Source of the DNA: Aliivibrio fischeri
Lineage (GTDB): Bacteria; Pseudomonadota; Gammaproteobacteria; Enterobacterales; Vibrionaceae
DNA length: 64,000 nucleotides
Reading direction: 5' to 3'
Assembly (NCBI RefSeq): GCF_009727955.1
Contig: NZ_WOBR01000002.1
Span: forward strand, 222,524 to 286,523
The notes beneath the pieces are model-generated. The model had not been told where the DNA came from and made no database searches. It saw only the letters and a list, made by a program, of their open reading frames with translations. Shown in pieces: positions 9,563 to 18,499 of the stretch; positions within the stretch are counted from its first letter, which is position 1, and the number at the start of each line of letters is the position of its first letter. The position numbers and the translations under genes are program-made.

Positions 9563-10186
9563 ATGATAAGTATCCTCGTAACTCAATTTGTTGTTCTTTG
9601 GGCCGTAATTGACCCTATTGGCTCAGTTCCTGTCTATCTTTCACAAACTCAACATCTTTCAGCTAAGCAACGTAAACTGGTTGCCCTAAAAGCCGTTGCT
9701 ATCGCCACTTTAGTTTTGCTCTTTTTTCTTATTGTTGGTCAATTATTATTAGAAGCAATGCAAATCCCTTTACCGGCTTTTCAAGTTGCAGGTGGTTTAG
9801 TGCTATTAATTTTTGCTCTCACAATGATCTTTGGTGAAAGTAAACCAGAGCAAGAACAAAAAATGAGTGAGGAAATGAGTCATTCTGATCTTGCTGATCT
9901 TGCCGTATACCCTCTAGCTATCCCATCTATCGCTTCACCGGGAGCTATGATGGCTATCGTCATGCTGACCGATAATTCTCGTTACTCCATACTTGATCAA
10001 TCAATCACAGCGGGTGTCATGCTCGTTGTTCTATTGATAACGTTAGGTTTATTGCTTGGAGCAACCTTTATTCAAAAAGTCATTGGTAATGTTGGGGCCG
10101 CTATTATTAGTCGAGTCATGGGATTAATTTTGGCTGCTGTTGCTGTAAATAACTTACTCATGGGAATTAAAGATTTCTATTTTTAA
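9563..10186 (+). CDS. MarC-family integral membrane protein (YhgN-like)
   Basis: The 207-aa hydrophobic protein has six predicted membrane segments and the family's N-terminal signature (FVVLWAVIDPIGSVPVYLS, residues 9-27). MarC/YhgN proteins are inner-membrane proteins of unsettled function; an early link to antibiotic resistance was not supported. A hydrophilic cytoplasmic loop (about residues 92-112, ESKPEQEQKMSEEMSHSD) splits it into two three-helix halves. It is preceded by CTGGGAGAATC, a good ribosome site, and followed by a terminator. Confidence 0.85.
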   Translation: MISILVTQFVVLWAVIDPIGSVPVYLSQTQHLSAKQRKLVALKAVAIATLVLLFFLIVGQLLLEAMQIPLPAFQVAGGLVLLIFALTMIFGESKPEQEQKMSEEMSHSDLADLAVYPLAIPSIASPGAMMAIVMLTDNSRYSILDQSITAGVMLVVLLITLGLLLGATFIQKVIGNVGAAIISRVMGLILAAVAVNNLLMGIKDFYF

Positions 10187-10249
10187 TCGTTAGACCTTGG
10201 TATTAATTAACACTGTATTAACATTAAAAATTCAATAACCACTTCACAT

Positions 10250-10275
10250 AAAACGCTCATATTTTGGGCGTTTTT
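10250..10275 (+). terminator. Intrinsic terminator after the marC-like gene
   Basis: AAAACGCTC (10250-10258) pairs with GGGCGTTTT (10266-10274, one G-T pair) and is followed by T-rich sequence. Confidence 0.7.
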
Positions 10276-10287
10276 CTTTATCCGCTC

Positions 10288-10297
10288 GACTAAAGTT
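10288..10297 (+). promoter_or_regulatory. Candidate CrbR operator upstream of symporter operon
   Basis: GACTAAAGTT differs by one base from GACTAAAGTC found upstream of the DUF294 operon (25705-25714) and acs (28313-28322). It lies 72 bp before the DUF4212 start codon. The inverted halves GACT/AGTC suit a dimeric LuxR-type protein. Binding by CrbR is an inference. Confidence 0.4.
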
Positions 10298-10369
10298 GCA
10301 CTGTTTTCCTTTTCTTCCGCTGCTAACCTCCTTCTTGTTACAAACTTTTAACATAAAAAGGAGCTGGCT

Positions 10370-10636
10370 ATGGCGTTTGAAACACAAGAACAAGCACAAG
10401 CCTACTGGAAAGAAAATTTGGGGATCATGGGCAGCTTGCTTGCGATTTGGTTCTTAGTCTCGTACGGCGCAGGAATATTATTTGTTGATGCACTTAATAC
10501 CGTTCAATTTGGTGGATTCAAATTGGGATTCTGGTTTGCTCAACAAGGTTCAATTTATACCTTTGTGGCACTGATCTTTATCTACGTGGCACGCATGAAT
10601 GCGCTAGATAAAAAATACAACGTACAGGAAGACTAA
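10370..10636 (+). CDS. DUF4212 small subunit of sodium:solute symporter
   Basis: The 88-aa protein has two hydrophobic segments (about residues 18-40 and 58-76). It resembles the DUF4212 family, which is nearly always encoded directly before an ActP-like sodium:solute symporter. It likely forms a membrane complex with the product of the next gene, whose start lies 11 bp downstream. An AAAAGGAGCTGGCT ribosome site precedes the ATG. Transport substrate is probably acetate or another short carboxylate, by analogy. Confidence 0.85.
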   Translation: MAFETQEQAQAYWKENLGIMGSLLAIWFLVSYGAGILFVDALNTVQFGGFKLGFWFAQQGSIYTFVALIFIYVARMNALDKKYNVQED

Positions 10637-10647
10637 GAGGAATTATC

Positions 10648-12351
10648 ATGGGTATCCAAACTTGGACGTTTATACTAGTCGGTATTACCTTTGCACTCTA
10701 TATAGGGATAGCGATTTGGGCTCGCGCCGGATCAACCAGTGAGTTTTATGTTGCTGGTGGCGGGGTTCATCCTGTTGCTAATGGCATGGCTACGGCAGCC
10801 GATTGGATGTCGGCAGCTTCATTTATTTCAATGGCAGGTATCATTTCCTTTGTTGGTTATGATGGTGCTGTATATCTTATGGGTTGGACTGGCGGCTATG
10901 TACTGCTCGCTCTCTGTCTTGCTCCTTATCTACGAAAATTTGGCAAGTTTACCGTGCCAGATTTTATCGGCGAACGTTACTACTCCAAAACCGCTCGTAT
11001 GGTTGCAGTATTCTGTGCCATCTTTGTTTCTTTCACTTACGTGGCAGGGCAAATGCGTGGTGTAGGTGTGGTATTCTCTCGATTCCTAGAAGTAGATATA
11101 AACATCGGTATTATTATCGGTATGGGTATCGTATTTTTCTATGCGGTACTGGGTGGTATGAAAGGCATCACTTATACGCAGGTAGCTCAATTCTGTGTCC
11201 TCATTTTCGCCTTCCTTGTACCAGCAGTATTCACTTCTATCATGATGACAGGTAACGTATTCCCACAAATTGGGATGGGTTCAACGGTTACTGGATCTGA
11301 AGTCTACTTATTAGATAAGTTGGATGGATTAACGACTGAACTCGGGTTTACCCCATATACTGACGGCTCTAAGAGCATGGTTGATGTCTTCTTTATCTGT
11401 GCAGCGCTAATGGTAGGTACGGCTGGACTTCCTCATGTAATTATCCGCTTCTTCACGGTACCTCGTGTTAAAGATGCACGTATATCTGCGGGCTGGGCGT
11501 TACTGTTTATCTCATTCTTATATACCACAGCACCTGCGGTAGCCGCGTTTGCTCGTGTAAATATGATTGAAACCATTAATGGTCCAGATAGCCAAGGGGT
11601 TGCTGCGGCTGATGCACCAAGCTGGTATAAAAACTGGGAAGACACAGGTCTTGTTGGTTGGGATGATAAAAATGGCGATGGCAAAATGTTTTACTCTGGT
11701 GATGAACGTAATGAAATGGACATCAACCGAGATATCATCGTATTGGCGTCACCTGAACTAGCAAGTTTACCAAACTGGGTTGTGGCACTATTAGCCGCTG
11801 GTGGCTTAGCTGCTGCATTATCAACGGCTGCCGGTCTACTACTGGTAATCTCGACGTCTATTTCCCATGATTTATTGAAGAAAGGCTTTAAACCCGATAT
11901 GACTGATAAGCAAGAATTGCTTGCCGCCAGATTGGCTGCCGTCATTGCTATTGTGGGTGCTGGTTATTTAGGGATTAACCCACCAGGATTTGTAGCACAA
12001 GTAGTTGCTTTCTCCTTTGGGTTGGCCGCAGCGTCCTTCTTCCCTGCGATTATCTTAGGTATTTTCTATAAGAAGATGAATAAGGAAGGGGCAATTGCCG
12101 GTATGGTTTCTGGTGTTACCTTCACTACCGCTTACATCGTTTACTTTAAGTTTATTAACCCAGCCGCAAGCACACCTGACAATTGGTGGTTTGGTATCAG
12201 CCCTGAGGGGATTGGTACGCTAGGTATGTGTGTGAACTTCATTGTTTCAATTGCAGTAAACAAAGTAACAGCAGAAGTGCCTAAAGACGTACAAGACCTT
12301 GTGGAATCGATTCGTTTCCCTAAAGGTGCAGGCGAAGCACACGATCATTAA
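10648..12351 (+). CDS. ActP-like sodium:solute symporter (probable acetate uptake)
   Basis: This 567-aa SSS-family transporter has about 13 membrane segments. Early signatures are EFYVAGGGVHPVANGMATAADWMSAASF (split over residues 32-59) and the core around GLPHVIIRFFTVPRVKDAR. It belongs to the subfamily paired with DUF4212 small subunits rather than the E. coli yjcH-actP type. A polar, charged loop (about residues 310-360, rich in Asp) is inserted between helices, as in this subfamily. Location after crbR and a shared motif with acs suggest acetate uptake. I do not assign actP because the subfamily differs. Confidence 0.85.
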   Translation: MGIQTWTFILVGITFALYIGIAIWARAGSTSEFYVAGGGVHPVANGMATAADWMSAASFISMAGIISFVGYDGAVYLMGWTGGYVLLALCLAPYLRKFGKFTVPDFIGERYYSKTARMVAVFCAIFVSFTYVAGQMRGVGVVFSRFLEVDINIGIIIGMGIVFFYAVLGGMKGITYTQVAQFCVLIFAFLVPAVFTSIMMTGNVFPQIGMGSTVTGSEVYLLDKLDGLTTELGFTPYTDGSKSMVDVFFICAALMVGTAGLPHVIIRFFTVPRVKDARISAGWALLFISFLYTTAPAVAAFARVNMIETINGPDSQGVAAADAPSWYKNWEDTGLVGWDDKNGDGKMFYSGDERNEMDINRDIIVLASPELASLPNWVVALLAAGGLAAALSTAAGLLLVISTSISHDLLKKGFKPDMTDKQELLAARLAAVIAIVGAGYLGINPPGFVAQVVAFSFGLAAASFFPAIILGIFYKKMNKEGAIAGMVSGVTFTTAYIVYFKFINPAASTPDNWWFGISPEGIGTLGMCVNFIVSIAVNKVTAEVPKDVQDLVESIRFPKGAGEAHDH

Positions 12352-12388
12352 TCGTATATAAATAAATTGCGTCAAATATTGGCTAAGC

Positions 12389-12422
12389 AAAGGGAGTTAG
12401 TGAATGCTAACTCCCTTTTTTT
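12389..12422 (+). terminator. Intrinsic terminator of the symporter operon
   Basis: AAAGGGAGTTAG (12389-12400) pairs with CTAACTCCCTTT (12407-12418) and is followed by a T-run. Confidence 0.9.
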
Positions 12423-12472
12423 ATGCTTAATCATGGATTATCAACGTGAGCATTAAAGCTATAATATGAGTT

Positions 12473-12895
12473 TTATTTAGTAATAATAAACTTATTGTAC
12501 GTACAAATTGCATCGTTAATAAATTGAATACCAGCATGAATATTATTCGTTCGATTAGCTACAACCTGATATTCAATAGTGATGTCATCACTAACCATAC
12601 TAATAAATAAAACCCCATCAACGACTTTCCAAGCTCCAGATAAAGATTTACCTCCAAATAGTTCTGTTTCAATCACAGTTCCATTGGAACTAAATAGCAA
12701 TTCTGATGATGCGCCATCATTTGATACTTTCACCCATGTTTGCTGGTGCAGCTCATAACTTAAAATTTTTCGACGTTGTTTTTTCCACTCATTAAATTCT
12801 GACTCTTGAGTGGCAGATAATGTTGTAAGTTCTTTGGTATCAATCAGAGACTGGTCTTTTTCATACCAAAAAAGCTGTAAATTTAGTGGTTTCAT
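12473..12895 (-). CDS. Hypothetical protein, 140 aa
   Basis: I do not recognise this protein. It starts at an ATG 4-5 bp from a GTAAAAGTCG stretch with no strong ribosome site, has no signal peptide or membrane segment, and alternates short charged and beta-prone stretches. A WTGxGxW-like beta pattern is suggested by SLSGAWKVVDGVLFISM near the middle (about residues 85-101), reminiscent of small lipocalin-like or copper-resistance-like beta folds, but this is weak. Base use is AT-rich. It stands alone between the symporter terminator and the end of the ula operon. Confidence 0.6.
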   Translation of the reverse strand: MKPLNLQLFWYEKDQSLIDTKELTTLSATQESEFNEWKKQRRKILSYELHQQTWVKVSNDGASSELLFSSNGTVIETELFGGKSLSGAWKVVDGVLFISMVSDDITIEYQVVANRTNNIHAGIQFINDAICTYNKFIITK

Positions 12896-12995
12896 CGACT
12901 TTTACTGCTCTTTAAGTGATTTAATTTTCACCACTTTGCGCCAACAGTACTATGAAGTCAAATTAGATAGAAAGGAAGAGAGATAAAATGTGGAG

Positions 12996-13031
12996 TGTGC
13001 AGTACATATGGGGGGGGTACAGTACTGCACA
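12996..13031. repeat. Perfect 10-bp inverted repeat enclosing a run of eight G
   Basis: TGTGCAGTAC (12996-13005) and GTACTGCACA (13022-13031) flank a 16-nt spacer holding G8 (13010-13017). It lies 39 bp past the ulaE stop on the minus strand but has no T-run, so it is either a poor terminator, a 3'-end RNA stabiliser or a protein site. Confidence 0.6.
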
Positions 13032-13069
13032 ACAGCAAAACGCATTTATTTAATAACGATTAAACGATG

Positions 13070-13951
13070 TTAATCAGAGAATATCCTTAGTAACCCAACG
13101 TCATCACAGGTTTTGTTTAACCTCTCCTTTGCAAGAATAATATTCTCTTTCCAATTAGCATCTTGCGCCCACATTTCAATAACAAGAGGAACCACACATT
13201 GTGTCTCTTTCAATGTATTTAAAATGGCTTTGAAATCGACTTCACCATCACCAATAACTAAATCTCGAAACTGCCCTTTATATTCAGCCGTTACACAATA
13301 CGTATCTTTAAGGTGTATTTGAGTAATATGCGGCTTACTTAATTTAAGCTCAGTAACAATGTCATAATTCCATCCTGAAATATTCCCTACATCAGGATAC
13401 GCCGTAAAATAAGGAGAGTTAACTTCACGGTTTAACACTTCAAACTTACTCAATGAATTAAGATAATCGGTATCCATTATCTCAACAGCCAACATCACCC
13501 CTGCTCTCTCAGCAAGTTGCGCTGAAAGCTTCATACCTTCAATAAAGCATTGATGTGTCTGTTTATCTGCTGGCTCATAATAAACATCATAACCAGCCAA
13601 TTGAATTGTTCTAATACCCAATTTATAAGCAAGTGTGATCGCTTTTTCCATATGAATAACCGCTTGCTCACGAATTGCGGCATCAGCAGATCCAAAAGGA
13701 AATTTTCGATGAGCACTTAGACACATTGAGTGTAAAGGCACATCATATTTTTCACAAAGACGACGTAAACCATACACTTCTTCATCATTCCAATCTAAGC
13801 GACTGCGACGCTCATCAGATTCATCAACAGAAATCTCTAGAAAATCAAATCCTAGCTCTTTAGTTGTCTTTAGCTTTTCTTCCCAACTGAATTCATTTGG
13901 AAGCGCTTTTTCATAAAGACCTATACGATGGCGTTCTAAATTCTTATACAT
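13070..13951 (-). CDS. ulaE: L-ribulose/L-xylulose-5-phosphate 3-epimerase
   Basis: UlaE converts L-xylulose 5-phosphate to L-ribulose 5-phosphate in anaerobic L-ascorbate breakdown. The 293-aa protein is a TIM-barrel of the AP-endonuclease-2-like family, with RIGLYEKALP at the N-terminus, FLEISVDESDERRSRLDW, MCLSAHRKFPFGS, QLAGYDVYYEP and IEMWAQD, all characteristic of UlaE. Metal ligands should include the Glu in VEIMD and Asp in AYPDVGN. The ATG at 13951 is chosen over an upstream TTG because AGAGGGTG precedes it and it starts 8 bp after ulaD. It is the last gene of the ula operon. Confidence 0.93.
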   Translation of the reverse strand: MYKNLERHRIGLYEKALPNEFSWEEKLKTTKELGFDFLEISVDESDERRSRLDWNDEEVYGLRRLCEKYDVPLHSMCLSAHRKFPFGSADAAIREQAVIHMEKAITLAYKLGIRTIQLAGYDVYYEPADKQTHQCFIEGMKLSAQLAERAGVMLAVEIMDTDYLNSLSKFEVLNREVNSPYFTAYPDVGNISGWNYDIVTELKLSKPHITQIHLKDTYCVTAEYKGQFRDLVIGDGEVDFKAILNTLKETQCVVPLVIEMWAQDANWKENIILAKERLNKTCDDVGLLRIFSD

Positions 13952-13959
13952 AACACCCT

Positions 13960-14607
13960 CTAATTCCAATAACGATTAATTTGTGCTTTTAATGCTTCCG
14001 CCGTTTCCTTCCCTTTTTTTCCAGCAAGAGCCCTACCCGCAATAAACGTTTTTGCTTTAATACCTTCGAACAAATACAGATTTTCAGGAACAATCCCACC
14101 AGTAATAGATAACTCAAGGCCTAACTCTGACAGCGCGCGCATTTTTACAAGGTCTTCTTCAGTCCAGCCTACACCAGCTAATTCTGCATCGCGAGAGCGG
14201 TGGTAAATGGCTTGTGATACGCCAAGATCAACCCAAGACTGCGCATCTTCCATTGTCCAATTGCCATAAATTTCAATTTGGATTTCACCATTAAATTCAT
14301 CCGCAACTTTCTTACAAGCGCCAATAGTCGCAATATGCGCTGCTGCTGAAACAGTAATCCAATCAGCCCCAGCCTCAAATGCCATGCGGGCCAAAATTGC
14401 CCCACCATCCGTCGTTTTCATATCACAGACTAAAATGTGATTAGGATGATTTTTTCGTAATGTAGATACCGCTGACATGCCCTCAGCAAAAGCCAAAATA
14501 GTGCCGACTTCAATTACATCGACAAAGCTTTCAACATTAGCCGCCACGTCAATAGCAGCAGGTAAGTTTGTTTGATCTAGGGCGATTTGAATCATTGGTT
14601 TAGTCAT
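13960..14607 (-). CDS. ulaD: 3-keto-L-gulonate-6-phosphate decarboxylase
   Basis: UlaD decarboxylates 3-keto-L-gulonate 6-phosphate to L-xylulose 5-phosphate. The 215-aa protein belongs to the OMP-decarboxylase superfamily (TIM barrel, Mg-dependent). Visible signatures are IQIALDQTNL near the start, VIEVGTILAF, the catalytic DMKTTDGG segment (family DxKxxD), AIYHRSRDAE and the phosphate-binding ITGGI and FIAGRAL. The ATG at 14607, preceded by AAGGATAAC, is preferred over an upstream GTG at 14631 that would overlap the preceding gene. It lies 4 bp after the HAD gene stop. Confidence 0.93.
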   Translation of the reverse strand: MTKPMIQIALDQTNLPAAIDVAANVESFVDVIEVGTILAFAEGMSAVSTLRKNHPNHILVCDMKTTDGGAILARMAFEAGADWITVSAAAHIATIGACKKVADEFNGEIQIEIYGNWTMEDAQSWVDLGVSQAIYHRSRDAELAGVGWTEEDLVKMRALSELGLELSITGGIVPENLYLFEGIKAKTFIAGRALAGKKGKETAEALKAQINRYWN

Positions 14608-14611
14608 GTTG

Positions 14612-15433
14612 TTATCCTTTAATTTGTTCACGTATCAAATGGGCTAAGCCATCATTATTGTTATTCGTTGAGCACACAGCTTGAGCGTGTGACTTTACAA
14701 TGTCGTCAGCATTCAGCATTGCGACGCCTAATCCTGCATATTTGAGCATTGATATATCATTGTGATTATCACCAACCGCTATAACATCCGATGCTTGATA
14801 ACCTAGTTCTGAAATATATTCTGAAAGACGAAGACCTTTACTGTTTCCTTTAGCTGCAAAGTCAATTCGATTTGACCAAGAACGCTCTCCATTAAAGTTC
14901 GATTCAACCCAAGGGTGTTGCAGTAAACTATCCACAGCACCTTGTTCTCCTTCCACAACAAACTTCCAAACATGCTCTGCCTGGTTCGCGGTTTCAATAA
15001 ATGAATCGACTCGATATATTTGTGGTCTATGTTGCTTTGGCGCTGTTGCTGCCCACTCTTCCAATACCAACATGTAAGCAAATGGGTTGTAATTGGAGTA
15101 CGTCATCGCATTAGTGATATACATCACCATCTTGAGTTGAAATTCTTCAGCCATATCAATGAAGGTCAATGCGTTTTGTTTTTCTATCGCATTTTGTTTA
15201 AGAACCGTTTCACTCTGGTAGTCATAAACATAAGTGCCATTACAGCAAATGATTGGAGTATCAAGACCTAATTCATAATAGTAAGGTCTCGCTGCCGTAT
15301 GATGTCTCCCTGTAACGATGACAACATGACAATACTTTTTGACTTCTTGAATTGCCTTTTTTACTTCTGGATGAATCGTATGGTTATCAGTTAACACCGT
15401 TCCATCCAGATCCAATGCAAGCACTTTATACAT
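14612..15433 (-). CDS. Cof-type HAD-family phosphatase inside the ula operon
   Basis: The 273-aa protein is a HAD hydrolase with a Cof-type cap (YidA/YbiV-like). Motif I is ALDLDGTVLTDNH (nucleophile and acid Asp, residues 6 and 8 in MYKVLALDLDGT), motif II is VVIVTGR, the motif III Lys is in the AAKGNSKG segment, and motif IV is GDNHNDISML. These enzymes dephosphorylate sugar phosphates or related metabolites. It sits between ulaF and ulaD, with the ulaF stop 36 bp before its chosen ATG at 15433. The E. coli ula operon has no such gene, so its role (for example relief of sugar-phosphate stress) is inferred. Confidence 0.85.
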   Translation of the reverse strand: MYKVLALDLDGTVLTDNHTIHPEVKKAIQEVKKYCHVVIVTGRHHTAARPYYYELGLDTPIICCNGTYVYDYQSETVLKQNAIEKQNALTFIDMAEEFQLKMVMYITNAMTYSNYNPFAYMLVLEEWAATAPKQHRPQIYRVDSFIETANQAEHVWKFVVEGEQGAVDSLLQHPWVESNFNGERSWSNRIDFAAKGNSKGLRLSEYISELGYQASDVIAVGDNHNDISMLKYAGLGVAMLNADDIVKSHAQAVCSTNNNNDGLAHLIREQIKG

Positions 15434-15468
15434 AGAATGTTCTCTCATTATATGAATGACCTTTGTTA

Positions 15469-16173
15469 TCAAATCTTATGCTGTCCGTAATAAGCGTTTT
15501 CTCCATGCTTACGTAGATAGTGCTTATCTGATAATTCTGGTTGGATTTTGATACCACTATTAAGAGAACGTGTAGCTAGAGCCATCGCTGACACTTCCTC
15601 TAATACAACGGCATTATGAACAGCATCGTTTGCATCCTTCCCCCAAGAAAATGGAGCATGTCCGGCAACGATAACACTAGGTACAGCCATAGGATCAATA
15701 TCTCTATGAGCGAACTCTTCGATGATGACTAACCCTGTATTTTTCTCATATTCTTCAGCAATTTCGACATTTGATAATCGACGAGTGCATGGAATATCGC
15801 CATAAAAATAATCAGCATGTGTTGTACCTAGAGCTGGGATATCAATGCCAGCTTGTGCCCAAATAGTCGCGCTGCGTGAGTGAGTATGAACGACACCACC
15901 AGTACCAGGAAATGCTTTATAGATCTCAAGGTGAGTTGCAGTATCACTTGAAGGATTTAATGTCCCTTCCACAACAGTACCTTCAAGATCGACAATGACC
16001 ATGTCGTCGATTGTCATATCACAGTACTCTACCCCTGACGGCTTAATGGCAATCACACCACGTTCGCGATCAATCTCAGAAACATTACCCCAAGTAAAAG
16101 TCACTAACCCATATTTAGGTAGTTGCAAATTAGCGTTTAGTACCCGCTGTTTTAATTCATGATATTGTGACAT
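15469..16173 (-). CDS. ulaF: L-ribulose-5-phosphate 4-epimerase
   Basis: UlaF converts L-ribulose 5-phosphate to D-xylulose 5-phosphate, which enters the pentose phosphate pathway. The 234-aa protein is a class II aldolase-type zinc enzyme. It has [45 protein letters not shown] with zinc-ligand histidines, and [16 protein letters not shown]. The C-terminal [10 protein letters not shown] is typical. Length equals that of UlaF/AraD. No arabinose genes are nearby, so ulaF rather than araD is chosen. Confidence 0.93.
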   Translation of the reverse strand: MSQYHELKQRVLNANLQLPKYGLVTFTWGNVSEIDRERGVIAIKPSGVEYCDMTIDDMVIVDLEGTVVEGTLNPSSDTATHLEIYKAFPGTGGVVHTHSRSATIWAQAGIDIPALGTTHADYFYGDIPCTRRLSNVEIAEEYEKNTGLVIIEEFAHRDIDPMAVPSVIVAGHAPFSWGKDANDAVHNAVVLEEVSAMALATRSLNSGIKIQPELSDKHYLRKHGENAYYGQHKI

Positions 16174-16182
16174 TGTGCCTCC

Positions 16183-16650
16183 TTATGCTGCTTCAGCTTC
16201 CGCCAACGCAGCATCAATTAAACAAGCTACATCATCAGCAGTTTTACATGCGCGAAGTTTCGAAAAATCCTCATCAAACTCAATTAAATTAGCAACCTGC
16301 ATTGTGCCTTCTATATGTTCATCAGAGTCTTTACCCGCAAGAGTAATCAAAACATCCACAGGCTCATCGACACCTTCAAATATAATTGGGGTTTCTAATA
16401 CCGTTAGTGCAAAACCCGTTTTAATAACACCATCTTCAGGACGGCAATGAGGCAATGCAAAAGCATCATGAATGCAAATATAAGGACCTTCCTCGCCAAT
16501 CGCTTTAATGATTGCATCGTAATAACGCGCTTCAACGACACCTGCGCTTACAAGAGCATCCGTTCCTAACTTGATTGCTGATTTCCAATCCGTTGCTTTC
16601 GCATTTAGTTGGATAGAGTTATTTTGGATAAGAGATTCTTTTAAGTTCAT
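16183..16650 (-). CDS. ulaC: L-ascorbate PTS EIIA component
   Basis: UlaC receives phosphate from HPr and passes it to the EIIB domain for L-ascorbate uptake. The 155-aa protein is a mannitol/fructose-type (PTS_EIIA_2) domain with the active-site His in the ALPHCRPEDGV segment (about residue 75). Length matches the E. coli protein (154 aa). An ATG at 16650 preceded by GTGAG is chosen over a GTG at 16662. It is separate from the EIICB gene, which starts the operon upstream. Confidence 0.92.
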   Translation of the reverse strand: MNLKESLIQNNSIQLNAKATDWKSAIKLGTDALVSAGVVEARYYDAIIKAIGEEGPYICIHDAFALPHCRPEDGVIKTGFALTVLETPIIFEGVDEPVDVLITLAGKDSDEHIEGTMQVANLIEFDEDFSKLRACKTADDVACLIDAALAEAEAA

Positions 16651-16714
16651 TGTTTTGCTCACTTATTGAATTATTTTTATGGGCTCGGCAACAATGAGTT
16701 ACCGAGCTTTTTTA

Positions 16715-18499
16715 TTATTTATGGAAGTTATTTTCGATAATTGAAACTAGCTCATCACCAAAGGTTTTCACCATGATCATGTTCTTCACTGCTAATTGCT
16801 GCTTGCCTTCCGGGAGACCTGTAATTTTTGCAGCTAATGCAACAGAGGTAACAATGATGTCAAATGAACCTAAATGAGATTTGTAATCCGTGATTGCACT
16901 ATTAAAAGTCAAGCTCGGAATGCCTTTTTTATCTAGATATTCTTTAATTTTCTTTGAACACATCATTGAAGAACCTTGACCAGAGCCACAACATACAAGC
17001 ACTCGTACTGGTTTTTGATTTTCTAGATTAGTGGTTTTAGATGTTTCAGATTGAGGGGTAATTTCAACTTCAACCTCAATACCTTCAGGAGTTATCGCAG
17101 TCATAATTTCAGAACTTGCAGCATCTTCTTCTGCTCGTAGCTGTTTTGATGCAAAGTACATATACACACCAGCAAGCGCTAAAATAAAGAAGAAGAAAAG
17201 ACTCGAGCTTGATATCCCTTGCATAATTGGAGGGAAGACTAGAGCCCAATCAGCCATGCCCATCCAACCATTAAATTCAGTCCCTGATTGAGCAAAAATA
17301 TGAATAGCCCATGCTGAACCAACAACTTCAATAACACCCATCACAAAACAGATTTTCATGACTGCTTTCCAGCCACCAAAATGGTTTGCGAATACACCAA
17401 TAGTTGCGTTCGAGAAAAACATTGGGATGAAGCCTGGAATGATCATGATTGGTGCATCAAATGCCAGCATTGCAAGCACTGCTGTAAATTGACCAACCGC
17501 TCCCCACATAAAACCAAATACCATTGCATTTGGTGAATATGCGTAAATTGCAGCACAATCAATAGCCAGAACTGCATTAGGAATTAAGCGTTGTGAAATA
17601 CCATTAAACGCTTCAGATAATTCAGCAACGAACATACGAACGCCCGTTACGATAACTTGAATTGCTACAGCGAACTTAAGGCCAGTTTCAAAAATGTAGA
17701 TAAGCCAGTGCGTTTTACCTGCCATATCTTGAAGATTATCTAAACCAAATGAGAGAAGAATAATGCCGAAGAATGCTGTCATAACTAGTGTAGTCGCAGC
17801 AATACTATCGTGGAAAATATGTAACCATTTAGGCAGGTTTATATGATCTACACTGTCATTTTTATCACCTAGCTTAGGCGCAACTTTGGTCGCAATCCAT
17901 GAAGCAAATTGCTGTTGGTGACCTATCGAAAAACCAGCACCTCCGGTAACTTCTTGGGTCGGTTTGAACATGATGTTAGATGAAATACCCCAGTACAACG
18001 CCATCAATATTGCTGAATAAATAATGGTTTCCCACATACTTGCGCCAAGCACAAAGTAAAATACCGCAATAAGCCCCGCTTGCTGAAACATAATATGTCC
18101 AGTAAGCATAATGGTCCGAATACCCGTAATACGACGAAAAGCAACAAGAAGAATATTTAATCCAAGAGCTAGTAATACAGCATAACCAACCCACGAATAA
18201 TTATCTCCCATGGTTTCCATTGTGGACATCATGGAGGTGTATGGGTCAATTACTGAACCTGTTAATCCATGAATTTCACTCATTTTCTCAATCACAGGTT
18301 TAAAACCTGCAACCAAAGTTCCCGCTCCGACTTGCACAATCATGAAACCAACAATGGTTTTGATTGAACCAGAGATAACCGTAGTGGCATCTCGCTTAAG
18401 AAGTATGTAACCCAGACAGGTGACTAAACCAAGCAGCAATGGTGCTTTAGTCATTACCTGACTGTAAAAAATATAGAAGATATCGTATAAGAACTCCAT
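16715..18499 (-). CDS. ulaA: L-ascorbate PTS permease, fused EIIC-EIIB (UlaA-UlaB)
   Basis: This 594-aa protein imports and phosphorylates L-ascorbate to L-ascorbate 6-phosphate. The first ~460 residues are the multi-span EIIC permease (SGAT/UlaA type, starting [20 protein letters not shown]). After a linker of about 35 residues comes a PTS_IIB domain with the phosphocysteine motif [14 protein letters not shown] (about residues 501-514). In E. coli these are two genes, ulaA and ulaB; here they are one. It is the first gene of the minus-strand ula operon, divergent from ulaR across a region with several GTGATT repeats. Confidence 0.94.
   Translation of the reverse strand: MEFLYDIFYIFYSQVMTKAPLLLGLVTCLGYILLKRDATTVISGSIKTIVGFMIVQVGAGTLVAGFKPVIEKMSEIHGLTGSVIDPYTSMMSTMETMGDNYSWVGYAVLLALGLNILLVAFRRITGIRTIMLTGHIMFQQAGLIAVFYFVLGASMWETIIYSAILMALYWGISSNIMFKPTQEVTGGAGFSIGHQQQFASWIATKVAPKLGDKNDSVDHINLPKWLHIFHDSIAATTLVMTAFFGIILLSFGLDNLQDMAGKTHWLIYIFETGLKFAVAIQVIVTGVRMFVAELSEAFNGISQRLIPNAVLAIDCAAIYAYSPNAMVFGFMWGAVGQFTAVLAMLAFDAPIMIIPGFIPMFFSNATIGVFANHFGGWKAVMKICFVMGVIEVVGSAWAIHIFAQSGTEFNGWMGMADWALVFPPIMQGISSSSLFFFFILALAGVYMYFASKQLRAEEDAASSEIMTAITPEGIEVEVEITPQSETSKTTNLENQKPVRVLVCCGSGQGSSMMCSKKIKEYLDKKGIPSLTFNSAITDYKSHLGSFDIIVTSVALAAKITGLPEGKQQLAVKNMIMVKTFGDELVSIIENNFHK

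Noticed and set aside
12996..13031. A rho-independent terminator for the ula operon
   Set aside because: The stem lacks any following T-run on the minus strand, so I list it as an inverted repeat only.
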